From: Roseomonas sp.
GTDB lineage: Bacteria; Pseudomonadota; Alphaproteobacteria; Acetobacterales; Acetobacteraceae
Length of the DNA stretch: 43,398 nt
Reading direction: 5' to 3'
Assembly (NCBI GenBank): GCA_020249505.1
Contig: JADCFN010000084.1
Location: 1 to 43,398 of the forward strand
Shown: in pieces, positions 1 to 8,800 of the stretch
Position numbering within the stretch: the first letter of the stretch is position 1
How the letters are laid out: each line of letters starts with the position of its first letter
Program-made: the position numbers and the translations under genes
Notes under the pieces: model-generated
What the model was told of the DNA's origin: nothing
Databases searched by the model: none
Seen by the model: the letters and a program-made list of their open reading frames with translations, nothing else

Positions 1-75
1 CATTCGAGCCTTGACGGGCGGACGCCGGACGAGGCCTATTTTACCGCGCTGCCATCAATCCCGATGGTGGCCTAA
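1..75 (+). pseudogene. 3' end of an IS3-family transposase gene (cut by window edge)
   Basis: The first 24 codons read in frame to a TAA at 73-75. The residues include the SLDGRTPDEAYF segment typical of the extreme C-terminus of IS3-family OrfB (rve integrase core) transposases. The non-coding IS tail follows, and by family resemblance the element ends near 120-140. Only the end is in the window, so it cannot be judged intact. The stop codon of the next gene (115-117, minus strand) lies inside what appears to be IS tail. Confidence 0.75.
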
Positions 76-114
76 CCGAGGCAGAGACCCACTTAGGAAA
101 CGCACCAGAACTGT

Positions 115-768
115 TCAAACAAACCGAGCCTCCTCTCTCTGCTCTGGGATGACCACCAAAGCATAAACCTCAAAATCTACCATCGCCTTTATTAGTGTAC
201 GGCCAGAATCCAGCGTGGCCTGTCCGATTTGAACGATGAGGTTAACGAGCGGTTGTATGTCCAATAACTTTAGAGACATAAGTGCCGCGAAATCTTCCGG
301 AATATTAGTCGAGTAATGCGCTCCACCAGCCTTGTTCGCATACCACTCGATGATGTTCTGGGCCGAGTAGTTCGTGCCTCGAAAGAGAATAAGTGGTTCA
401 ATCAAAAACGTAGACAGAGACATTTCTCGCTGCCCGGGAAACTGACGCTCCAGCGTTACAGGAAACCCCGATACGTGAAGTATGACGTCTTTACGGAGAG
501 CCTCCGTTAGGGTTGGATCATCCGTCCCGGGCATACAGTGAATCGTGAGTTTTTTTCCAAATTTCTCAGCCATATCAAGCAGTAATGGGACAGCGCCCTT
601 GCTTCGTTCGGCGACCAGTGACCTCAACTGCCCAGAGAGAACTGCGAGATAGCGAGTTTCTCCTTCTCTGATTCTACCGATTGAATCCGCAATTAGCTGC
701 AATCCCTGGGTAAGTTCGACGGTCCGTACAGCGAATGGCTTCCCTAGTTCCCGATATGGTCGTCGCAT
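115..768 (-). CDS. Hypothetical protein, IS-adjacent, AT-rich
   Basis: This 217-residue protein is not one I recognise. The ATG at 768 is preferred because GAGGAGAGG lies about 6 nt upstream; an ATG at 774 is too close to that site, and the longer upstream reading is poorly supported. It looks soluble, with no signal peptide or membrane helix. Visible segments are SGQLRSLV near the N-terminal third, an LLLDMAEKFG helix, and GGAHYSTNIPEDF about 60 residues before the end. GC content is clearly lower than in the genes to the right, which suggests acquired DNA. The last residues (about EARFV) and the TGA are probably encoded by the tail of the neighbouring IS3 element, so the native C-terminus may be replaced. 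Confidence 0.6.
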   Translation of the reverse strand: MRRPYRELGKPFAVRTVELTQGLQLIADSIGRIREGETRYLAVLSGQLRSLVAERSKGAVPLLLDMAEKFGKKLTIHCMPGTDDPTLTEALRKDVILHVSGFPVTLERQFPGQREMSLSTFLIEPLILFRGTNYSAQNIIEWYANKAGGAHYSTNIPEDFAALMSLKLLDIQPLVNLIVQIGQATLDSGRTLIKAMVDFEVYALVVIPEQREEARFV

Positions 769-796
769 GTTCATCCTCTCCTCATTTTTCAAATTT

Positions 797-822
797 TTAT
801 GAAGTAAAAGCTTATGAAGTAA
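797..822. repeat. Tandem 11-bp direct repeat upstream of the hypothetical gene
   Basis: TTATGAAGTAA occurs at 797-807 and again at 812-822, a 15-bp period. It lies just upstream of the ribosome-binding site of the minus-strand gene starting at 768. The position fits an operator or promoter-proximal element, but no function can be assigned from sequence. Confidence 0.5.
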
Positions 823-1047
823 GTAGCCCGCCTTCTGCATCTGTGAAGGGGCATACATTGGCGTTGCAAGGCTCAAGGAAAGGGTGGAGAATTTTGCATT
901 CAAGGTTCGACAATTTTTTGACTCTTATCGCTACTAAGTACTCATGATCTTAGCTCGCCCGCCCTTCGCCTTGTCGAGCTATGTGCTTCCCCTTGTCTCG
1001 CCTACCACGATAGGCACAGAAGCCTCAAACGCTAGGCGACCTCAGGT

Positions 1048-1173
1048 TTGCCAAAATTGATGCGCAACACGGCCGATATCACAGATTTCATCGCGCGCAA
1101 CCCGCGCATGATGCGCTGCCTTGCGGTGCTCGCCGCTCATGGACCTGCAGATGCTTGGATTGGCGCAGGCTTT
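1048..1173 (+). pseudogene. 5' fragment of a nucleotidyltransferase-family gene (NTP_transf_6-like)
   Basis: From TTG 1048 or ATG 1060 the frame encodes about 40 residues. They include an ARNPRMMRCL helix and then ADAWIGAGF, which resembles the N-terminus of the NTP_transf_6 (DUF925) nucleotidyltransferases, where a WxIGAGFVRN-type segment begins the nucleotide-binding part. After GAGF the resemblance stops and the DNA continues as an IS transposase in another frame. The rest of the gene is missing. The short match makes the family call tentative. Confidence 0.45.
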
Positions 1174-1447
1174 CGGCTGGGCCAAGACGGTGGCGGGCTT
1201 ACGCAAGGCGCACCGTCGCGGGCTGCCCAAAGTGGGCTGGCAGTTCACCCTGGCAATGGCAGCGTACAACCTGGTGCGCCTGCCAAAGTTGCTGGCGGTG
1301 GCGGCATAACGCCGGGAGTCTGTCCAGAGCGTACCGACAGGGCCAAAAAAATCACTGAACTTGGCCAAGTTAAGGCGCAGGTAGCGCTAAAAACATTCTC
1401 GCGCACCAAAATGCGATCCTTAGCGACAGCTTTTCAGCAGCCTGCTA
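1165..1447 (+). mobile_element. Truncated IS5/IS1182-type element: transposase C-terminus and right terminal repeat
   Basis: In a frame different from the preceding fragment, codons up to the TAA at 1307-1309 encode AFGWAKTVAGLRK, then KVGWQFTLAMAAYNLVRLPK. This is the C-terminal signature of DDE transposases of the IS5/IS1182 type. Non-coding tail follows to an 18-bp terminus at 1430-1447. The reverse complement of that terminus recurs at 43259-43276. The 5' part of the element is missing. The junction with the nucleotidyltransferase fragment falls in GCAGGCTTT (1165-1173), which both reading frames can use. Confidence 0.8.
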
Positions 1448-1538
1448 GTCATGCCCCGTGGCACGAAATGCGTCATGCGCAGGATCGTAGAATCCAAAAT
1501 GTATCTTCGCGGATATGGTGCGATTTGGGGGGCAGGGC

Positions 1539-2834
1539 CTATCCCTTTGCCTGCTCGCGAATGGCCACCAGGGCAGCGATAGCGGTCCGGATGTCTTGTT
1601 CACTATGTTCGCTTGATAAGAAAAACCGTAAGCGCGCCGCTTTTTCAGGAACTGCCGGATAGACAATCGGCTGCACATTTATGCCGCGTTCAAAAAGCTT
1701 CTGCGAATACCGCGCCGCCGCAATCGAAGATCCCAGGATCACTGGCACTATGGCATGCGCGGTGGCTGTCCCGGCATCAAATCCAGCTTCATGCACCAGT
1801 CGCAAGAATAACTTTGTATTTCCTTGCAACCGTGCCACCCGCTCGGGCTCAGCCTGCAAAATGGCAAGGCTCGCCGCCGCCGCTGCCGCCAAGGTGGGTG
1901 CAAGGCCTACGGAATAGACAAAGCCCGGTGCGGAATGCTTCAGCCAATGGATCAGTTCATGATTGCCTGCGATATAGCCACCGCAGGCAGACAGTGTTTT
2001 TGAAAGTGTACCCATCCAGATATCAACCTCATTCGGGTCAATACCGAAATACTCATGCACGCCATGACCGCGTGCGCCAACCACGCCCAGCGCATGCGCC
2101 TCATCCACCATCAGCCACGCGTCGTGACGGCGCGCAATCTCAATGAAGCGCGGCAAATCGGGGATGTCCCCATCCATTGAATAATGGCCCTCGATCACCA
2201 AAAGTGCCCGCCGCGCACTACGTCTTCCTTCGGCAAGGGCAGTTTCAGCCGCACGCCAATCATTATGCGCGAAGGAAAGCCGTTTTGCGCCAGAAAGTCG
2301 TGCACCTTCAGTACAGGAATTATGAATCGCCGCGTCATGCACAATCAGATCGCGTGGCCCCATCATGTGCCCGATCACCGTTACATTGGTCGCATGGCCT
2401 GAAACAAATACCAGCGCGGCCTCAGCCTGGTAATGCGCGGCAAGCGCTGCTTCCAGCGCAGCATGTACAGGCCTTTCGCCCGAGACCATGCGCGATGCCG
2501 AAGCCGAAACTCCATGCTGATCAATCGCCGCCTTGGCTGCGGCTTGCACGCGCGGGTCGCCGTTCAGGCCGAGGTAGTTGTAGGAGCCGAAATTGATGAC
2601 GTCCCGCCCCGCGACCACGCTGTGGGCGGAAGCTACAGCCTCATGGATACGGAAAAAGGGATTTTCTAAATCAAGGCTGGCTGCGGCATCGCGGATCAGC
2701 GCCATTTCCCGTTGGCCAGGTAATTCGCGAAAGCCGCGTGGTGATTCCGGGGTGGGTGCATCCTCACGCCGACGATTGAGGCGCGCCAGTAGCGCCGCGC
2801 GTGTGGCAGCGGAAAGGCCAAAGCCGTTATTCAT
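1539..2834 (-). CDS. Alpha-oxoamine synthase (KAPA/serine-palmitoyltransferase-like, PLP-dependent)
   Basis: This 431-residue fold-type I PLP enzyme belongs to the family of 8-amino-7-oxononanoate synthase, glycine C-acetyltransferase and serine palmitoyltransferase. Visible landmarks are NFGSYNYLGL (about 81-90), IHNSCTEGARLSG (about 170), VDEAHALG (PLP-binding Asp about 244, His about 247) and TLSKTLSACGG with the Schiff-base Lys about 279. The family decarboxylatively condenses an amino acid with an acyl thioester. The ATG at 2834 overlaps the PKS stop by 8 nt; a start at 2852 is possible but overlaps more. Coupling to a PKS without a thioesterase suggests it offloads the ACP-bound polyketide as an alpha-amino ketone, as Fum8p does after Fum1p. 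No bio genes are near, so biotin synthesis is unlikely. An IS terminus lies 91 bp beyond its stop. Confidence 0.88.
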   Translation of the reverse strand: MNNGFGLSAATRAALLARLNRRREDAPTPESPRGFRELPGQREMALIRDAAASLDLENPFFRIHEAVASAHSVVAGRDVINFGSYNYLGLNGDPRVQAAAKAAIDQHGVSASASRMVSGERPVHAALEAALAAHYQAEAALVFVSGHATNVTVIGHMMGPRDLIVHDAAIHNSCTEGARLSGAKRLSFAHNDWRAAETALAEGRRSARRALLVIEGHYSMDGDIPDLPRFIEIARRHDAWLMVDEAHALGVVGARGHGVHEYFGIDPNEVDIWMGTLSKTLSACGGYIAGNHELIHWLKHSAPGFVYSVGLAPTLAAAAAASLAILQAEPERVARLQGNTKLFLRLVHEAGFDAGTATAHAIVPVILGSSIAAARYSQKLFERGINVQPIVYPAVPEKAARLRFFLSSEHSEQDIRTAIAALVAIREQAKG

Positions 2835-5800
2835 GAGCGACCGCCGGTTCATGGGTTTGCATCAGGGCTTCGGCAGTGGCGATGTCCGAATCCTCCTTGA
2901 ACAATACACCCGCGACGCGTTGGACCAAGATTTCAAGGGTAAGGTCTTCCGTGACCGCCGTTAACGGTACGCTGACGCCAAGCCGCCGCTCCAGCGCCAT
3001 GCGCAATTCAATGCCGCCCAGAGAATCAAGCCCAAGCGCTGGCAATGGCTGATCCAGCCGAACGGCCTCAGGCGGCAGGCGCAGAATGCGCGCCATTTCC
3101 TCACGCGCCAATGCCAGCACTTCCGCTCGCGCCGCTTCTGGTGCCATGGCAAGCAGTCTTGCGCGTAAGGCTGCCCCATCGGCATCACGCGCTGTCATTT
3201 GACTGGCAAGCGCTGCGAAGGCTGGCTCGGCCAGAATGGGAAGCGCCGCCTGCATGCCCGCCCAATTCATGCGCGCCAAATAGATCACTGGCGCGCCGGC
3301 GCCAATCAACGCGGGTAGGGCCGCCAGCGCCTCCTGTGCTGCCATCGGTTTGGCACCGCTCAGCCGTTCCAGCTTTTCCGCCGCGGCTGCCTCACGCGTC
3401 AGCACGCCGGCATCGGCAATCGGTCCCCATCCAACCGCAAGCGCTGGCTTGCCTTCGGTATGGCGACGGCGCGCCAGCCCTTCCAAAGCGGCATTGGCGG
3501 CAACGTAATTGGCCTGACCAGGATTGCCGAAGGCTGTGGTTGCTGAGGAGAAAAGTAGAAACAGGTGCAGCGGATCATTTTCAGTGAGCGCTTCCAAGGC
3601 TTCGGCAGCCAACAGCTTAGGGGCAAAGACTCGCGCGAAACTCGCCTGATCCTGCCGCGCCGCTGCACCGTCAGCGAATATCGCCGCTGCCTGCACCACC
3701 CCGCGAATGGGCGTTCCTTCCGCGCGCAGTGCCGTCAGAACGGCGCCGAGCGCGACGCGGTCCGTCGCATCGCAAGAATGGGCGCTGGCGCGTGCGCCGA
3801 GTGCAGCCAGAATGCGCAGCGCCGCATCTATCCCAGGCGTTGCGGCACCGCGGCGGGAAATCAGCGCAATCCGTCTTGCCCCCGCTGCGGCCAGCCATTT
3901 GGCGCATTCCAGCCCAAAACCTTGTGTGCCGCCCAACACCACATAGCACCCGGCTTCATCGGGCTCCCATTGGGCATGGCGAGAGCGGCTCTCCAGCGGC
4001 GGGCTGATCACCAACTTGCCGATATGGCTTGATGCCTGAAGCTGGCGGAAGGCGGCCTCGGCTTCCTCGGCCGGGAAGGCGCGATAGGGCAAGGGGAGCA
4101 GCGTGCCATCGCCAAGCCGTGCCGCAATATCGCGCAGTAGTGCTTCCGCAAGTGCCGGGCGCGTGCGCGGCAACGCATCCGCATCCACGGCAAAATAGCT
4201 GATATTGCGCCGGAAGGCGCCAAGTCCGGTGCGTCGGCCTTCAGCAAAATCGCGCTTGCCTAATTCAATGAAACGCCCAAAGGGCGCCAGCAGTGCCAAG
4301 CTTCTTTCCATCGCCACACCGGCAAGCGAATTCAGCACCACATCCACCCCATCCGGCCAGGCGGCGCGCAGCGCATCAGCAAAGCCGGCATCGCGGCTAT
4401 CCAGCACCAGATCAGCCCCAAGCTGGCGCAAGAAAGCGCGCTTCTCGGGCGTTCCTGCTGAGGCTGCCACGAACGCACCGGCGGCTTTGGCGATTTGTAG
4501 CGCGGCCAAGCCAACGCCACCCGCACCACCATGGATCAACACGCGCTCACCGGGGCGGAGCCTTGCCAGGGTTTCGAGCGAATAGGTCGCCGTGATGAAG
4601 GCAACGGGGATGGTCGCCGCCGCTTCGGGGCTTAGGCCGGAAGGCAAGGGTTGCAACGCCTCGGCCCTGGTCAGCGCGTGGGTTGCGAAGGCGGCGGGGG
4701 CAAAGCCAAAAACCTTTGTGCCGGGTTCAAAGGCAACACCGGTGCCGACTTCCTCCACCACCCCAGCGCATTCCATGCCAAGGCTTGGGCCAGCGAAGCC
4801 ATCCATCAGGATATCTTCGGGCAATAGCCCCTGCGCCCACATTACATCGCGAAAATTGAGCCCCGTGGCGGTGATGCGCAGCCTGACCTCACCAGGGCCG
4901 GGCTTGGGTAAGGCCGGGATCGGCTGCCAGGTAAGGCTCGCCAATTGTCCTGGTTGCTCAATGGCTAGCCGTCCTGGAAAAGCGGGCGCCGAGGCGGGCA
5001 GCCCGGGGCGGAGAAGCGGCACAAAACGCCCTTCAGGTGAAAGCACCACCTCCGGCGCATTACCACCCCATTCTGTCAGGAGCCTATCAGCCGCCGCTCC
5101 GGGCACCATACTCGGCGCGAGCGTCACGCGGCGGAGGTTCAAACCGGGCATTTCATTGGCAAGCACGCGACCGAGCCCGACCAGCGCCGCCGCGGCCGCT
5201 TCTTCGGCCTTCGCCACCAACATGATCCGACGCGCCACGCCTTCCGCATTCGCCGCCAGCTTGACCAGATGCGCCAGGGCCGTTGCGGGCTCTGCCATGC
5301 CGGTCAGTACCAGAATATCGGCGGCGCGTAACGTCTTGGGCGGCAAGCTCTCGTCAAGGGGCAGAATGTCAGGCCGCTCATCTGGCGACAGCCTTGCGAC
5401 CAGCGCCTCTGCCAGCGGTAGGGCCTCCGCATCGGCGAAGACCACGCTTGGTCCGGCCAATACACGATTGGTATCAGGAGATTTTACTGTTGGGCTTTCG
5501 CCCGAAAGCAATAGAGCGGGCCATGGCGCTGCCTCCAACGCCGTTACCTCAGTGCCTTGCCAGCCGGCCAAACTCAGCGCCTTACGCCAAGTGACCGCGT
5601 CGGGTAGCGCGCCCTCAAGATCGTCCCTCCACCAGGAAGGGTCCTGGCCCAGCGTGAAGTTCCATATGGCACCAGGCGCGGGTTCAGCCAGCAAGAGCGC
5701 GGCCCCTGGTGCGGAATGCGTGATGAGCCCTTCAAGAATTTCGCCCCCCCGGCCGCCGAGCGCCGCTGGAGCCAAGCCAATAATCACATCCGCCCGATCC

Positions 5801-8800
5801 GTAGGGTTGGGTGTGGTCTTCAAGCTATCCCAATCCGCCCAGTGCAGCGTGATAGCGTCTGATACATCACCTGAGATGCCCGCCTGAGCGTTGCCGATGG
5901 CCTTATAGGTAATGCTGAGGCCAGACGACCCCAGGATCGCAAGGGCACCGCGCGTCAACGCGCCGCCAGCGCCAAGTTCAAGCACACTGAGCGGACGATG
6001 TTTCGGCCAGGACTGCGCCAATATGCGTAGCCCCGCCAGCAGCGGTTCGGCCAGAGCCCGCATCGCACCACCCAAGGCTGGCGGAGGCGCGGTGGTGATT
6101 GCCTCGCCTTGTAAGGCAGACTCGAATTGCTCACCAGCTCGCGCCAGCCAAGCCAGATCAAGCGCCAGTCCTGGTTGTTCGGTCAGAACCGCGCGCCAGA
6201 TCGCCTCCGGCGGCGGCAGGGGCTGATCTTCAACAATCCTCCATCCCCCCGCCTCGGGTTCCGCTATGCCAGCCAGTGCCAGAATGCGCCAAAGGGCGGC
6301 GCGATAGGGGCCGCGTGATGCTGCATTTTCGCGCAGCGCCGGCAGTGCCAGCGATGCCATATGCGCTTCCAGTAAAAGCCCCGCTTCCGTCAGCGGCGCT
6401 GTCTGATCCTCTGCGCGAATGGCGGCAATGATTGGCGCCAGACGGAGTTCGGCGGCAGCGCCGTTCGGCGGCAAGCTTGGCGATGGATCAAGCCGGAAGG
6501 CAAGATTTTCCAGCTTTTCCCGACCTGGGCGCGGCGCGCGCTGGAACCAGATGTCCTCGATGGTGGCGATGATTGCGCCCGCGCCATCGCGCAAGGTTAG
6601 GCTGGCCGCAAAAAGCCGCGCCCCGCGCCGACCCGCAGTGATTTCCGCCAAGGCAATAGGCGGAGCATCCCGCCTTGCGCAAAGCCGGCCGATACGCACG
6701 GGAATGATGGCTTCATCTGTGCTGAATGCTTGGTTGAGCAGCAAGCTAAAAAGACCCTGGAATGCGCCGTCCAGCAAGGCGGGGTGCAAGATGAAGCCGG
6801 CGTGATCCGGCGCGGTCTCCGGCAGGTCGAGACGCGCCAAGGCGGTCATTGTGCCATGATCCCGCACAACGCTTTGCAGTGTTTGAAAGGCAGGGCCGTA
6901 ATTCAGGCCGTGGCGCGCGGCGAAGGCAATAACCTCGGCCCCAGCTATCTGCGTGCCATCAGTCAGCGCGTATGAAGGGGGGGATGGCAGACGCGGCAGT
7001 GCCGCAAGGCGCGCGCGGGCACAGAGCGTCAGTTCTTCCTCGGCAAGGCGCGGCCGAGACCGCAGGGTAAATCCACCTTCGGTATCGGCCGCATAACGCA
7101 ATTCTATCTCGCTTTCCTTCGTAAGCGTAACGGCGCGGAGAATGGCAAGATCACTGACCTCAAGCACTGGCGCTTCCGGATGCATCAAAGCCGCCGCCGC
7201 CAAGGCGGATTCCATCATGGCGGCGGCGGGCATCACCGCCTCACCAAACAGCTTGTGATCGCCTAGCCAGCGCGTAGCGGTGGTATCTAGCCACTGCGTC
7301 CATTGTCCTGGGGCGATGCCTTGCCGAAATCCAAGCAGCGGGTGATCCAATTCCGGGACAGTCAACCGCGCGCTTTCCACAGACCTTGGAAACCAAATGG
7401 ACCGCCGCGCAAAGGGCGTATGCGGTAATGCGGTGCGCTCCGCAGCTCCCTGGAATGAGCGCGCGGCGCGAGGATCAGCGCCAGCGGCGATGGCGCGATC
7501 GGCGATGGCGGGGAAAGGATCCCCCTGCGCGTCTTGGCGTTTCAGGCTGGATAGGATCGCGCCTTCCACAGTCGTCGCGCGCAGCGTTTCGCGCAGATAA
7601 TTTTGCAAAACCGGCGCAGGGCCGATTTCCAGAAAAAGCCGCGCACCCTGCCGCGCCGCTTCCGCTACCACCGCCTGAAAGCGCACCGGTTCGCGCAGAT
7701 TGCGCCACCAATATTCGGCCCCCGCCTCCGGCCCGTACAAGGTCTTACCAGTGACCGAGGAAATCATCGGGCAGGTACCGGACTTGGGGCTGAGCAAGGC
7801 CAAATCCTGCAAAAGCCCTTCACGCACCGGATCCATCGCGGTGCTATGAAAAGCATAGTCTAGATCGAGTGGAATTGCGACCAGCCGCGCCGCTTCTGCC
7901 GCCTGGCAAAGCCGTACAATCGCTGCCGCCGGACCCGCGATGGTGAGCGCCGCGGGCGCATTGATCGCGGCGATTTCAAGCCCAGGGCCGCATTCCTCCA
8001 GCATAGGCGTCATGGTTTCGGGCGTTGCGCCAATCGCCGCCATACGCCCGGTGCCCTTGGTTGTGTGCTGATGACGGCTGCGCGCCACGATCAGCGCTGC
8101 CGCCTGATCCAGCGAAAGCATGCCTGCCGCTTGCGCCGCCGCCACTTCACCGACCGAATGGCCGATGACCAGATCGGGGTTGATGCCCTCCGCCTTCAGC
8201 GCTGCAAGTACGCCCATCTGCACGGCAAAAAGCAAAGGCTGCGCGAGGTCGGTGCCCGCCAGTTCCGCTTCGCTCACACCAGCCTTGATCAGCGCGGCCG
8301 GGGAAAGGCCAAGCCGTGGCGCCAGAACAGCATCGGCGGCAAGTACCGCGCGCCGGAACGCGGCCGAGGCGCGAAACGCCTCTCGCGCCATGCCGGCATG
8401 CTGCGCGCCATTGCCACTGAAGACAAAGGCGACGCGACCGATTGCAGCGACACCCTGGGCGATGCCCAATTCGCCTTGCCCCGCTTGCCAGGCGGCCAAA
8501 CCGTCAGTCAAGGCGGCGCCATCAGCCCCGCGTAGCACGAGGCGATGCGGCGCAAGATCACGATACCGCGCCTGACCGCGCAGAAGCGCTGCAGCGCGTG
8601 CGTCGTCAGCACCCGCCAAAGCATTGCGCCAGGCACTAACTGAAAGCCTGAGCGCTTCCGCAGAGCGTGCTGAGAGAATAAGCGGCGGTATCCCCCGCAC
8701 TACTGGGCGCCGCGGCGCAGGCGTTGGGGCTGCGCGCCCCAAAATTGCCGCTGCATTGGTGCCACCGAAGCCAAAGGCATTCACGCCAATCACTGCATCA

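Noticed and set aside
1048-1662. 204-codon plus-strand open frame from the nucleotidyltransferase start
   Set aside because: Only the first ~40 codons look like a real protein. After 1173 the transposase is in another frame, and the tail overlaps the oxoamine synthase gene.
1539-2834. Oxoamine synthase as a biotin (bioF) gene
   Set aside because: It has no bio neighbours and overlaps a PKS gene, so a dedicated PKS partner is more likely.
4592-5887. Long plus-strand open frame (431 codons) antisense to the PKS
   Set aside because: It is Ser/Ala/Pro-rich, has no domain and lies opposite well-conserved PKS domains; a GC-driven shadow.
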